A stretch of DNA of 41,688 nucleotides from Faecalicatena fissicatena (GTDB lineage: Bacteria; Bacillota; Clostridia; Lachnospirales; Lachnospiraceae). Each line of letters begins with the position of its first letter. The first letter of the stretch is position 1. The translations under genes and the position numbers were made by a program. This document shows positions 32,677 to 40,681 of this stretch, piece by piece. The DNA lies in assembly GCA_001028025.1 (NCBI GenBank), contig LDAQ01000083.1:1-41688 (forward strand). The letters run 5' to 3'. The notes under the pieces were generated by a model. The model did no database searches and had not been told where the DNA came from. It was given only the letters and a program-made list of their open reading frames with translations.

Positions 32677-33095
32677 CAGTCAATCAACCCCTGCTGATAT
32701 TTTACGGCATCCTCCATATTGATTCTGCCCTTATTGCGTTTGACCTCCTGCACACATCTGCCACGGAGTGTACGCAAATCCTCATCACTGATTTCAAGAC
32801 CCACAGCAAGAATATTCATCATCATACTCATCTCCACCGACAGGCGAAAGAGATTTGCCGACTGCCGATTTTCTGTTTCCTTTAGCGTTCCGCTGATGGC
32901 TTCCAATAAAATCTTGGACAGATAAGTTGTGGAACTCTGACTACCAAGATAGCCGATGTAAAAATCTACAGCTTTTTCAACGAACTCCGTATGGTTTCTC
33001 ATGCCATTGGCGGACATAAGACCATTCATGTTATCAATCATTTCGGGGTAGAGCCATGCAGTCACACGCTCTTTATTTTCTTTATTTTGCTTCAT
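32676..33095 (-). CDS. Relaxase accessory protein (ribbon-helix-helix type)
   Basis: The 139-residue protein lies directly before the relaxase and overlaps it by one base. The N terminus (KERVTAWLYPEMIDNMNGLM, then NHTEFVEKAVDFYIGYLG) has the strand-helix-helix pattern of ribbon-helix-helix DNA binders such as MobC-type oriT proteins. The C-terminal part is helical with a conserved-looking RTLRGRCVQEVKRNKGRINMEDAV. The ATG at 33095 has GGAGG 5 nt upstream; the longer frame would start inside the binding site. It probably binds the non-coding region just upstream and recruits the relaxase. Confidence 0.85.
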   Translation of the reverse strand: MKQNKENKERVTAWLYPEMIDNMNGLMSANGMRNHTEFVEKAVDFYIGYLGSQSSTTYLSKILLEAISGTLKETENRQSANLFRLSVEMSMMMNILAVGLEISDEDLRTLRGRCVQEVKRNKGRINMEDAVKYQQGLID

Positions 33096-33107
33096 AAATA
33101 CCTCCAT

Positions 33108-33529
33108 TTTGTTTCATATCACCTTGGATATCACCTTGCAAATGTGGGAATGGCGGTGGTTTTGTCACGCTACAGCACCTCCTGCCACCAAAAGGGCTAT
33201 TTACAGCACCTGTATCCCACATCTGTGTTTTTCTTAAAGTATGGCTTGCTCTCTAAGAGAATGGCGGTCGGCATTGCCGTCCGCAGTGACCGCAAGGGGC
33301 TGTTTACAGCACCTTGCTTTATCCTGCACCAAAATCGAACGGTGGGTTCACCTCTCAATCGGCAATAAATCCACCTGTTTTTCGCCTTGGAATAAGCTGT
33401 TTTCACCCATTCGCCAAAGCTCCCTCAAACCGTCCCGAAGCTTGCCGATGGGTGTTGCTATCCTACCTATGGCGGTAAAAGCCCACACAGGGGCAAACAG
33501 GGGGCAACACGAGGGAACGTGCTGCTTTT
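33108..33529. other. Non-coding region, candidate origin of transfer
   Basis: This 422-base gap between the accessory gene and the DUF6103 gene has no supported ORF. It carries an imperfect palindrome GGGGCTGTTTACAGCACC (33296-33313) and, 6 bases after it, TATCCTG|C (33320-33327), which matches the RP4-like MobP nic core YATCCTG|Y. A second copy of the palindrome lies at 33194-33210, followed by TATCCC. Three copies of ATGGCGGT (33150, 33261, 33469) and an inverted repeat at 33264-33284 (GCGGTCGGCA/TGCCGTCCGC) are also present. The position next to relaxase and accessory genes and the repeats support oriT; the exact nick site is inference. Confidence 0.65.
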
Positions 33530-33775
33530 CTACGGCTGCTGTGTGGGCGATGCCGTTTGTCTACTCTTTTCCTTGGCTTTCCTTTGGGTAGAAGCAGTGT
33601 CCTCGGCGGCTTCGTCAATGTACTCACGCACCGGCGCCGGTACATATTTTTCATAGAGCTTCAAGAGTGCATCGGCAAGCTCCTGTTCCAAGGAGGCCTC
33701 TTTTTTCTCCATATACTTTTTTGTGGCACGAAGCTTTTCCGCCTCCATGCTGATAGAAATATTTTCTTTTTTCAC
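33530..33775 (-). CDS. DUF6103-like ICE protein
   Basis: The 81-residue protein begins at a GTG (33775), one base after the stop of the DUF3846 gene, with GGAGGG 7 nt upstream. It contains SISMEAEKLRATKKYMEKKE and then LEQELADALLKLYEKYVPAPVREYID, a pattern I know from the DUF6103 family of Clostridia ICEs. The tail is polar. Its function is not established. It is translated with the DUF3846 gene and is the last gene before the candidate oriT. Confidence 0.8.
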   Translation of the reverse strand: MKKENISISMEAEKLRATKKYMEKKEASLEQELADALLKLYEKYVPAPVREYIDEAAEDTASTQRKAKEKSRQTASPTQQP

Positions 33776-33776
33776 G

Positions 33777-34163
33777 TTACATCCCTCCAAAATAATCAAA
33801 CCCGATGAATGTCATTCGGGCCTCCAGCTCTGGTTCGTTGCCTGTAAAGGTAGGCACATCCGCAAATTGTTTGCTGTATTTTTCGATTTCTTCCTCGTCT
33901 AAAGAGGCAAAGTCACCCTCTGCGCTATCGCCACAAATAAAAAATGGACCGCAGATAATATCTGTTCCCAGCCTGCGGTTGGGTTCCATACCATTGATTT
34001 TACCCTCGTCATTAACGATGGCAAGACAGCCATCCTCAAGGTAAACACATTCAATCAGACCCCCTACCTCGTCCTGTAAGGTATCCAGTTCATTAAGCAA
34101 TTCCTTTGTCTCGGGAGGTTCTCCGACCTCAATTTTCACAACTTTTATCATATGCTCTTTCAT
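33777..34163 (-). CDS. DUF3846-like protein
   Basis: The 128-residue protein starts at 34163, where AAAGGAG lies 9 nt before the ATG; an upstream in-frame GTG lacks a site. The region VGGLIECVYLEDGCLAIVND, then NGMEPNRRLGTDIICGPFFICG, is typical of the DUF3846 family, found widely in ICEs and phages of Firmicutes. The family function is unknown; an antirestriction or regulatory role has been supposed. The protein is strongly acidic in its second half (SLDEEEIEKYS), which would allow a DNA-mimic role, but this is only inference. Confidence 0.82.
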   Translation of the reverse strand: MKEHMIKVVKIEVGEPPETKELLNELDTLQDEVGGLIECVYLEDGCLAIVNDEGKINGMEPNRRLGTDIICGPFFICGDSAEGDFASLDEEEIEKYSKQFADVPTFTGNEPELEARMTFIGFDYFGGM

Positions 34164-34212
34164 TTCAACACGCTCCTTTATCTGTCCGCAATTGATAACC
34201 ACTGCGGATTTT

Positions 34213-35277
34213 TTACTCCGTTCCCGGTAGTCTGCCGAATGCTAAAAAATGCTTTTTCCAATAGGCCGTGTTAAGGTCAGCATAGCCAATGGGACTGCCT
34301 GCATGGAGCATTTGGCCGTTTCCTATATAAATTCCGATATGGGATGCCGCACCTGCTCCTGCATAGGTTCCTTGGAAAAACACCAAATCACCCGGCATTG
34401 CTTCGTCTTTTGGAACAAGGGCGCACTGATTATAGATTCCTGTGGCGGTGGTTCTCGGCAAATTATAAACGCCTGACTGCGTATACACCCAGCAGACATA
34501 TCCCGAACAGTCAAAGGAGGTGCTTGGATTTGAACCGCCCCACACATAAGGGAAGCCAATATATTTCTGTGCCTCCTCCATCAGTGCTTGGTAGCTGCCA
34601 TCCCCAATAGGTTCGCCGGGGTATAGGAATTCATCTCTGTCTATAGCACCATGACCATATTTCACCAAGGAATAAATTCGGTTGGCATTCGTTTGGTTTT
34701 CTGATGTCACGGTCATGCCCATCACATTTTCAATATTCCCATAGACCATTGTGAGGTCATTGATGAGCACAGCCACAATATAGGTTTCTTCCTCAGTGGT
34801 TTCATTACCCTCGGCATCGGTGACGGTGACGGTTCGGGTTCGTTCCTCATAGGTGACAAAGCAGTCCACAAACCGCCTGTGTTCCACCCTTGAAGGACTT
34901 TCAGCGCCGAAGAACAGCGCATAAAAAATAGCCTTAACCCTTGTCGAGTCGAGGCTATCTCCATCTTCCATTTCACCATTTACCGAAGCAATCGATCCAT
35001 CTAACAGCGTAAAACTGCCACGCATATTTTCAATGTACCCACGGTAATCCTCGGGTATGCTGCCCGAAATCACACCGCCCTCAAAGCACAAATCCACCGC
35101 AGTATTGTTGTGGTCGGCAGTGCCGGAGAGCAATCCACAGATTAACACAATAATTAAAATGATGGGCGAGAGGATAAGCCCGATTGTCCAAGCAATACCT
35201 TTTCGCAGCTTTTCATCGGCAAGAGCTGTGACAGCTGCTTTGGCCACAAGCAGTGTGGTGGATATTGGTTCTGCCAA
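34213..35277 (-). CDS. Membrane-anchored NlpC/P60 peptidoglycan hydrolase
   Basis: The 354-residue protein has an N-terminal membrane helix (about 32-50), a middle extracytoplasmic domain (about 60-210) and a C-terminal NlpC/P60 domain with Cys257 in FDCSGYVC, His313 in ASHIGIYIG and a further His325. Such enzymes cut cell-wall peptides to let the conjugation channel through, like CwlT of ICEBs1. The start is a TTG at 35277 with GGAGG 7 nt upstream. A terminator lies between it and the HipA-like gene, but the ribosome binding site follows immediately, so it may have its own promoter or depend on read-through. Confidence 0.92.
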   Translation of the reverse strand: MAEPISTTLLVAKAAVTALADEKLRKGIAWTIGLILSPIILIIVLICGLLSGTADHNNTAVDLCFEGGVISGSIPEDYRGYIENMRGSFTLLDGSIASVNGEMEDGDSLDSTRVKAIFYALFFGAESPSRVEHRRFVDCFVTYEERTRTVTVTDAEGNETTEEETYIVAVLINDLTMVYGNIENVMGMTVTSENQTNANRIYSLVKYGHGAIDRDEFLYPGEPIGDGSYQALMEEAQKYIGFPYVWGGSNPSTSFDCSGYVCWVYTQSGVYNLPRTTATGIYNQCALVPKDEAMPGDLVFFQGTYAGAGAASHIGIYIGNGQMLHAGSPIGYADLNTAYWKKHFLAFGRLPGTE

Positions 35278-35292
35278 AAAATCACCTCCAAT

Positions 35293-35324
35293 AAAAAATC
35301 ACCCACCGTCAAAGTGAGTGATTT
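35293..35324 (-). terminator. Terminator between the HipA-like and NlpC/P60 genes
   Basis: AAATCACTCAC and GTGGGTGATTT form an 11-bp stem with one G-U or mismatch and a 7-nt loop, followed on the minus strand by TTTTTT, 12 bases past the HipA-like stop. Confidence 0.85.
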
Positions 35325-35335
35325 CGTTTCAATAT

Positions 35336-36280
35336 TTACATTGTTAAGTCGTGTGTCTGCTCCGGTACACCCTGTTGTTCTCGCTGTGATAGTTCCTGTT
35401 TCAAGAGCAGTTTCATACTGTAGTCCAGTATTTTTTCCTTTCTCTCCGAAAGCATTATCCTGTAAAAATCTTTCTGCAGCTCTGTAATAGATGGTACTTC
35501 CTCTACCAAGACACAGAGCTTATTCATATCAATTCGCTCTGTAATTCGCTTCAGTGCTTTGTTGCAATCCTCATTTTTTAATGAGGAAATGTAATCAAAG
35601 TAAGGTATCTTTTTTCCATTTTCCAAAATAGCAGAGGTAGGAAAAACATAAATTCGCTGGCTGATTTCCTTTTCATCGTTCAGCACTTTTTGCATTCCCA
35701 CCTCGTCCATCTGAGGATAGAGGCAGGAGCCACAGTCATAGACAGGAGCAATATCAGCACACTGGTTTTGCTCGTCAATCAAGATTCCCCAGTTACCATT
35801 GTGCCTGTCGAAGTTGCCGAGGAAGGCATCAGCCACAAACATATCCCAAAAGAAGTCCTTTAGCTTTTGGGGTTCTACGAGGGATTGTTCGTCAATGGCT
35901 TTCATAATTGAAGAAAGCTCCGTGCCATATCCACTCTGCTCACTGTCCACACAAGTGTTTTTCAGATGTGCAAACTCCATCAGCTTTTTGCCGTCAGCAG
36001 TAAAATCCTTGCAGGCTACCACAACCTTTTCTTTTCCTCGCTTGTCGGTATATGTCCCCAGCAGGGTATCCTGCACATGAAATCCAAGGCTCTCAAAAAT
36101 ATGGCAGGCAAGATATTCACTGATGCAGCTGTTGGTGTAGCTCATTACCTTGCTTTTATTCGGCACTGACGGAAACTTCAGCATATAGCTTGTGCCATCG
36201 TAAATGATGTTAATTTTATTTCCGTTGGCACCACCGTAGCCCTTGAATTTATTCACAGCACACGCTGTAAAATCTATCAT
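35336..36280 (-). CDS. HipA-like protein kinase
   Basis: The 314-residue protein has a kinase core like HipA: a nucleotide-binding lysine in YMLKFP (K35), the catalytic loop NFDRHNGNW (N156-W164, with D158 and N161) and the metal-binding segment APVYDCG (D182). HipA kinases phosphorylate a cytoplasmic target such as a tRNA synthetase. In ICEs they pair with XRE-type antitoxins. The start at 36280 has GGAG 7 nt upstream and follows the XRE gene by 4 bases. It lacks the long N-terminal domain of E. coli HipA, as in shorter HipA families. It may act as an addiction or regulatory kinase; the target is not shown by sequence. Confidence 0.85.
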   Translation of the reverse strand: MIDFTACAVNKFKGYGGANGNKINIIYDGTSYMLKFPSVPNKSKVMSYTNSCISEYLACHIFESLGFHVQDTLLGTYTDKRGKEKVVVACKDFTADGKKLMEFAHLKNTCVDSEQSGYGTELSSIMKAIDEQSLVEPQKLKDFFWDMFVADAFLGNFDRHNGNWGILIDEQNQCADIAPVYDCGSCLYPQMDEVGMQKVLNDEKEISQRIYVFPTSAILENGKKIPYFDYISSLKNEDCNKALKRITERIDMNKLCVLVEEVPSITELQKDFYRIMLSERKEKILDYSMKLLLKQELSQREQQGVPEQTHDLTM

Positions 36281-36284
36281 TTCA

Positions 36285-36731
36285 TCACTCCTGTTCTCCA
36301 TAAAGATATTTTGCTCTCAAATAATTTGCCTGTTCCTCAGAAATAACACCCGACCAAAGGTCTGCATTGATAGAGCCGTACAGCTCTCCCCACAGGCAGT
36401 CCATGTAGGATACCTTATCTTTTTCTCCCTGTATATAGTCATTGATTGAATTTTGAAGATGGGCAGACAAGTTGGCTTCCAAGTAGGAACGATCCTGCGG
36501 TTTGCCATTTTCCTGCTGCTTAGACGTCTCTATTGTTAGTGCCAGCACCTCCTCAATTGTCATTTCAAAGGCTGTTGCCAGCTTTTGAAGTGTCTGTGCA
36601 TTACACCGTGTAAGGCTTGTTTTGCCGGAGCAGATATCCGAGAGTGTTGCCCAAGGGATACCGCTTGTCTTTGACAGGCTGTATCTGGACATTCCTTTTT
36701 CCTTTAGTATTTCGTTTATCGTCATATTCAT
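36285..36731 (-). CDS. XRE-family regulator, likely partner of the HipA-like kinase
   Basis: The 148-residue protein has an N-terminal XRE helix-turn-helix (MSRYSLSKTSGIPWATLSDI, then TLQKLATAFEMTIEEVLAL) and a C-terminal helical part with YLEANLSAHLQNSINDYIQ and ISEEQANYLRAKYLYG. The first ATG, at 36731, is only 11 bases past the -10 box, so the mRNA has almost no leader; an ATG two codons later at 36725 is also possible. An exact 9+9 palindrome lies between the -35 and -10 and is the likely self-operator. It precedes the kinase gene by 4 bases, the standard antitoxin-first order. Confidence 0.87.
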   Translation of the reverse strand: MNMTINEILKEKGMSRYSLSKTSGIPWATLSDICSGKTSLTRCNAQTLQKLATAFEMTIEEVLALTIETSKQQENGKPQDRSYLEANLSAHLQNSINDYIQGEKDKVSYMDCLWGELYGSINADLWSGVISEEQANYLRAKYLYGEQE

Positions 36732-36741
36732 CACCACCACC

Positions 36742-36770
36742 ATTATATCGGACTTCCGATATATCGTCAA
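36742..36770 (-). promoter_or_regulatory. Strong promoter with an embedded palindromic operator
   Basis: TTGACG (36765-36770) and TATAAT (36742-36747) are 17 bases apart on the minus strand. The spacer holds TATATCGGA-CT-TCCGATATA (36744-36763), a perfect dyad with 9-bp arms. Binding there would block polymerase, fitting self-repression by the XRE protein. The start of transcription is expected about 4 bases before the first ATG, a nearly leaderless mRNA. Confidence 0.85.
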
Positions 36771-36794
36771 GGGTAAGAATTTACAACTGTGGAA

Positions 36795-37301
36795 TCACCA
36801 GCCTTTCATACCGCCAAAGCCAAACAGATTTTGCTGTTCCTCCTGCGGTTCTTCTGCCATACGCTGCTCTGTTTCGGCAATGGCATCCTCTAATACAGCG
36901 GTATCAAAGCCTGCACTTTGGTAGCCCTCGGCAATGGTATTCACATATCTTTGGGAGGGCATACCCAGCTGATGCCCCTCGGTCATGACATACACAAAGG
37001 CATTAACCGTTTTGCTATCAAGCTCAACAGGCATATCCGCTTTTTCATAAAAAACAGGATACCCCTCATATCTGTCCAAGGCTTTTTCGTCCTGGGGCTT
37101 AACGCTCCACAGCAAAATTGGAACACTTTTACCCTCACAGGGTTCTACCGTGGCATAAGAGCCGGTACGTGAGCCACGAAACAACAGCTCATAATCTTTT
37201 ATTTCTGATGTTCCAAGCACCTTTGCCGAAGGACAACGCTGTGCCATCTGCGGCAAATTCAAGTTGCTGCCATATGCAATATAGATTTTTTCCTTGCTCA
37301 T
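36795..37301 (-). CDS. Gamma-glutamylcyclotransferase-like protein
   Basis: The 168-residue protein has the fold motifs of the GGCT/AIG2 family: YGSN at residues 10-13 near the N terminus, a glycine/serine-rich strand (FRGSRTGSYATVEP) and the catalytic glutamate E79 in DRYEGYP. The family cleaves gamma-glutamyl amides to 5-oxoproline. The C terminus has a polar glutamine-rich tail. It lies 9 bases after an amidoligase gene, a pairing described for amidoligase clusters, where it may hydrolyse or trim the amide bond made by the ligase. AGGAGG lies 5 nt upstream of the ATG. Confidence 0.9.
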   Translation of the reverse strand: MSKEKIYIAYGSNLNLPQMAQRCPSAKVLGTSEIKDYELLFRGSRTGSYATVEPCEGKSVPILLWSVKPQDEKALDRYEGYPVFYEKADMPVELDSKTVNAFVYVMTEGHQLGMPSQRYVNTIAEGYQSAGFDTAVLEDAIAETEQRMAEEPQEEQQNLFGFGGMKGW

Positions 37302-37310
37302 CTTAACCTC

Positions 37311-38369
37311 CTACATCCCCATAGACATGGAAAAAGCAGGGCCGTCCTCAGACTGCTCCTGCTCCAAATCTGTCGGGGTTCTCTCTATATTTTGTTCTTC
37401 TGTCAATTCTTCCTCGTGCTTTTTTCGCAGCCGTTCTCGCTGTGCAACCGCCTGTGCAGGGTCTTTCCATGCAATATTACCCTCCAAGTGACCCAGCAAA
37501 TGTGTCCGTGCCGTCTTAAATTCATCGCCAATCATCCCAAGGCGCAAAAGCCAAACACGGAAGGTATATTTCTCGTTTTCTGATACCGTTTTCGTGGGGC
37601 TGGCATACTTTTGGTTATATGCCTGTGCGGTGATTGCCATACAAAACTGAATGTATGCCTTAATTTTTCCTGCATGGATTGTACCCTTACTAACCGTATC
37701 TCCTGAGTTAAATGCTCGAAACTCTATCGTGCCCTTTTGGAAGGTCGCATGAAGGTTTAAGCATCGATATCTACTATCGTGATAGTGCTGGTAGCTGCCG
37801 TCATCACCGTTATACCAAATCCGCTTTAGATGCTCTTTGCTGGTAGGCTTTTCACGGTTCAACCGTTCCAAAAAATCCGCATCAACTTTCTTGCAGTACC
37901 GCTGTTCCCGGCGAGACTCCACCTGCAATGCCTTATAGATCATGTCCTCCTTGGCGGCAACAATATTCACCAAATTGCGGAGCTGCTTGGCACTAAAGGG
38001 TTCAGCGTTAATGTGTATATGGATACCTACACTGGCATTGGTAAAACTTCCTGCACCGCGTAAGGCTCGCACTAAATCCTGTACTTTTTCAATATCCGCA
38101 TAGACACAAATGGGGCTGACCAGCTCCACGCTATACTCTCGTCCGGCTGCCACCTTGCGGTTGCCCTCTTTTCTCTGACACATAATACTGGAATCACTCA
38201 TGATTTTCCACTGGCGGTTTTGCTCGTCCGTCACATGGTAGGCATCATAGCTGCCGCCGTCATAAATGGAGGCAGTGCCGAAATATTCAGCCACCACCTC
38301 AGCAGCTCGGCGGCGGGTAATACCTGTCATTTCAATCTCTATTCCAAAGTTCTGTTCTCGCAAATCCAT
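37311..38369 (-). CDS. Amidoligase-family enzyme
   Basis: The 352-residue protein has the amidoligase core: FGIEIEMTG near the N terminus (metal-binding acids), GREYSVELVSPI, SVGIHIHINAEPF and TIEFRAFNSGD. These are the glutamine-synthetase-like motifs by which the family joins amines to carboxylates with ATP. The C terminus is polar and coiled (ERLRKKHEEELTEEQN). It forms a pair with the GGCT-like gene that follows after 9 bases. Both lie inside the transfer operon, which suggests a peptide or cell-wall modification linked to conjugation; the substrate is unknown. Confidence 0.92.
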   Translation of the reverse strand: MDLREQNFGIEIEMTGITRRRAAEVVAEYFGTASIYDGGSYDAYHVTDEQNRQWKIMSDSSIMCQRKEGNRKVAAGREYSVELVSPICVYADIEKVQDLVRALRGAGSFTNASVGIHIHINAEPFSAKQLRNLVNIVAAKEDMIYKALQVESRREQRYCKKVDADFLERLNREKPTSKEHLKRIWYNGDDGSYQHYHDSRYRCLNLHATFQKGTIEFRAFNSGDTVSKGTIHAGKIKAYIQFCMAITAQAYNQKYASPTKTVSENEKYTFRVWLLRLGMIGDEFKTARTHLLGHLEGNIAWKDPAQAVAQRERLRKKHEEELTEEQNIERTPTDLEQEQSEDGPAFSMSMGM

Positions 38370-38384
38370 TTTTCATCACCGCCT

Positions 38385-38855
38385 TTACCATCGGCTGTTG
38401 CTGTCGATGAGGGAAAGTGCCGAGGGGAAGGCTACCTCCTTTGCCACCGAAACCACAAGCTGTGTCAGATGATCCTTACGCCAGTTATCTAAAAGCTGCC
38501 CACAGCATTTGTTCTGCAGCTCATTGATTGCCGTAATTAAATTAGTCAGAACTAATTCTTTGTCGGCACAGATTTTCATATCTATGGCATAATCACAAAG
38601 GAGCTGTTCCAGCAGACGGACTTCCTGTTCGCCATAGTGCTGGTAGGCAAGGTAAGGATTTGCATATTCTCCACCGTCCATACAGGCACGAAGCTCTTTT
38701 AAAATGCGTGGACGGTTCTCGCTGTTTCCCTTGAGGTACTGCTCCATAAAACACAAAAGGTCATTCTCACGATTGGGCGTATAGCGTAAACACACACTCA
38801 AATCATCAAGAATGACCGTTAAAAGCTGTTCATATTCTGTTTTGTTTTTCATCAT
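38385..38855 (-). CDS. Helical protein of unknown function after VirB4
   Basis: The 156-residue, soluble, mostly helical protein overlaps the VirB4 stop by four bases. Recognisable segments are YEQLLTVILDDLSVCLRYTP and then MDGGEYANPYLAYQHYGEQE, but no family name follows. The ATG at 38855 is followed directly by another ATG, so either may be used. Position next to VirB4 and the amidoligase suggests a transfer-related role. Confidence 0.75.
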   Translation of the reverse strand: MMKNKTEYEQLLTVILDDLSVCLRYTPNRENDLLCFMEQYLKGNSENRPRILKELRACMDGGEYANPYLAYQHYGEQEVRLLEQLLCDYAIDMKICADKELVLTNLITAINELQNKCCGQLLDNWRKDHLTQLVVSVAKEVAFPSALSLIDSNSRW

Positions 38856-40681
38856 CTGCCGCCTGCCTTTCCAAATAGTTTTTCCTTATAGCCCGGTGCA
38901 TAGACAGCAAGGTTATAGCGCTCATTGCCGCATTTATATAAACAGACACCCTTTTGCGGAAACCGAATCAGCTTGTATTCACTTTCTTCCAGCTGCAAGG
39001 TATCCATATAAAACTTGGCATCAACCGCACCGGCATTGAACAAAAATTGGTGGGTCGGGATAGAGAACAGCGGCTTTGTCATCTCACGGATGCCCTCAAT
39101 ATTAAAGTCCTCCAAGTTCTGACTGGACAGAATTACGGAGGACTCTTTCTTACGCACTCGCTTCATAAAATTGCGAATATATTCGATTGCTGTGAGGTTG
39201 GTGAGGAACAAATACAGCTCGTCAATGGCGGCTGCGGTGTTGCCCTCGGTGAGGAGCTTATCCGACATGAAGGATAACACATTGAACAGCAGTGCGTTTT
39301 TCACATTCTTGCTTGCCTGCAGCAGCCCCTTTACACCAAACACAATAAAGCGGTCACTGGTCACATTGGTGTGTCCGTTGAAAAATTTGCTTTCCGCACC
39401 CATACACATGGAGTGCAATCCTAAGAGGATTTCCTGCAATAGTTCTGCGGTATAGAGCTGATATTTTTCTGTATCATAGCCTTTGTATTCGCTTTCAATC
39501 AGTTCATAGAGGTCGGACAAGATTGGATAGCTTTCAGCCTGCAATGCGGTAAAATCAGTGCTGTCACTGATGTGCCACTTGGTATAGAGCTTGGAAAGCA
39601 TAATTTCAATGACATCAATATGCCTGTCGGTGAAGTCCTTGTAGCAACGGAAAAAGTCCTTTAGGAACGAAATATGCTGGCTTAATTTCGTTGCTTGCCT
39701 AAATGCAATGGGTGCATCCTTATCCTGGGGAGAGCCGCCATCATCCCAGCTTTTGGGTTCAAGGGGGTTAATCATATACTCACCACTCATCAGGTCAATG
39801 AAGCAGCCGCCCAAATTATCCGCAAGCTCTGCGAACTCATGCTCGGGATCGAGGACAATGACCTTCCTGCCGCTTTCCAAGATATTGCACAAAATCAGCT
39901 TGAGCAGATAGCTCTTGCCCTGACCACTGTTGCCGAGGATTAGGATGCAGGGATTGGTTTTGTCATTATCTCGCTTATCAAAATCCACCAGAATATTAGA
40001 ACCAAACTTATCCCGCCCAAGATAAAAACCGTGGCTGTCGGTCTTTCCCGAATAATTAAAAGGATACAAATTTGCGACACTGGATGCTGGAAGCACTCGC
40101 TCATATTGATTTCCAAACACATTTCGCCCCGATGGGCCGACACAGAGAAAGCCCTGCTGCTGTCGCAGGAGCAGTCTGTCCACATTTAATTTACTGCGGA
40201 CAAGCTCGGTCAGTACATCGGTTTGCAGTAGCTTTAGGCTGTCATAGTCGCTGGCGGTAAGCTCAATGTACACAGCACAATGGAGCAGCGGCTCACGGTT
40301 GCGATGCATGGTAGACACCATTGTCACCACGTCCTGCAAGTTGCTCTGTGCTGTGACTGTCTGCTGTAAATCGTTGGTGCTTTGGGTTTTCATACGGTTT
40401 TTGTTGGTAGCATTATGGATAATCCTCTTTTCCTCTGCGGCGGTAACCTGCCTTGTATAAATACGCAGGGTGACACCATCCTTTTCTCCAAGGTGGCGGA
40501 GGATTGCCTGCTCCTGTGTGCTGGTTGGGTATTCCCTGAGGGCATAAACACAGCGGAAGGTGTTGCCGCAGATATAGTGGTCGGTGTTGAATTTCACCAC
40601 GGCAGGGGCAATCATATCCAAGTAGGTTTTGATTTTGCCATTATTTTCGTTTTCCATTTCTTTTTTTCTGTTTTTACTCAC
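38852..40681 (-). CDS. VirB4-type conjugation ATPase
   Basis: The 609-residue ATPase has Walker A GNSGQGKS at 250-257 and a Walker B region containing AAIDELYLFLTNL, with an SSQNLEDFN motif typical of VirB4/TraE. It energises assembly of the type IV secretion channel. VirB4 proteins normally reach about 800 residues; the missing N-terminal part is supplied by the preceding gene (191 residues), with which it overlaps by eight bases. The GTG start at 40681 has GGGTGA about 6 nt upstream; a later ATG at M9 is possible. Confidence 0.95.
   Translation of the reverse strand: MSKNRKKEMENENNGKIKTYLDMIAPAVVKFNTDHYICGNTFRCVYALREYPTSTQEQAILRHLGEKDGVTLRIYTRQVTAAEEKRIIHNATNKNRMKTQSTNDLQQTVTAQSNLQDVVTMVSTMHRNREPLLHCAVYIELTASDYDSLKLLQTDVLTELVRSKLNVDRLLLRQQQGFLCVGPSGRNVFGNQYERVLPASSVANLYPFNYSGKTDSHGFYLGRDKFGSNILVDFDKRDNDKTNPCILILGNSGQGKSYLLKLILCNILESGRKVIVLDPEHEFAELADNLGGCFIDLMSGEYMINPLEPKSWDDGGSPQDKDAPIAFRQATKLSQHISFLKDFFRCYKDFTDRHIDVIEIMLSKLYTKWHISDSTDFTALQAESYPILSDLYELIESEYKGYDTEKYQLYTAELLQEILLGLHSMCMGAESKFFNGHTNVTSDRFIVFGVKGLLQASKNVKNALLFNVLSFMSDKLLTEGNTAAAIDELYLFLTNLTAIEYIRNFMKRVRKKESSVILSSQNLEDFNIEGIREMTKPLFSIPTHQFLFNAGAVDAKFYMDTLQLEESEYKLIRFPQKGVCLYKCGNERYNLAVYAPGYKEKLFGKAGGR

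Noticed and set aside
33108..33529. Direct repeats considered as a CRISPR array
   Set aside because: The repeated elements are short, irregularly spaced and imperfect, and no cas genes lie nearby; an oriT explains them better.
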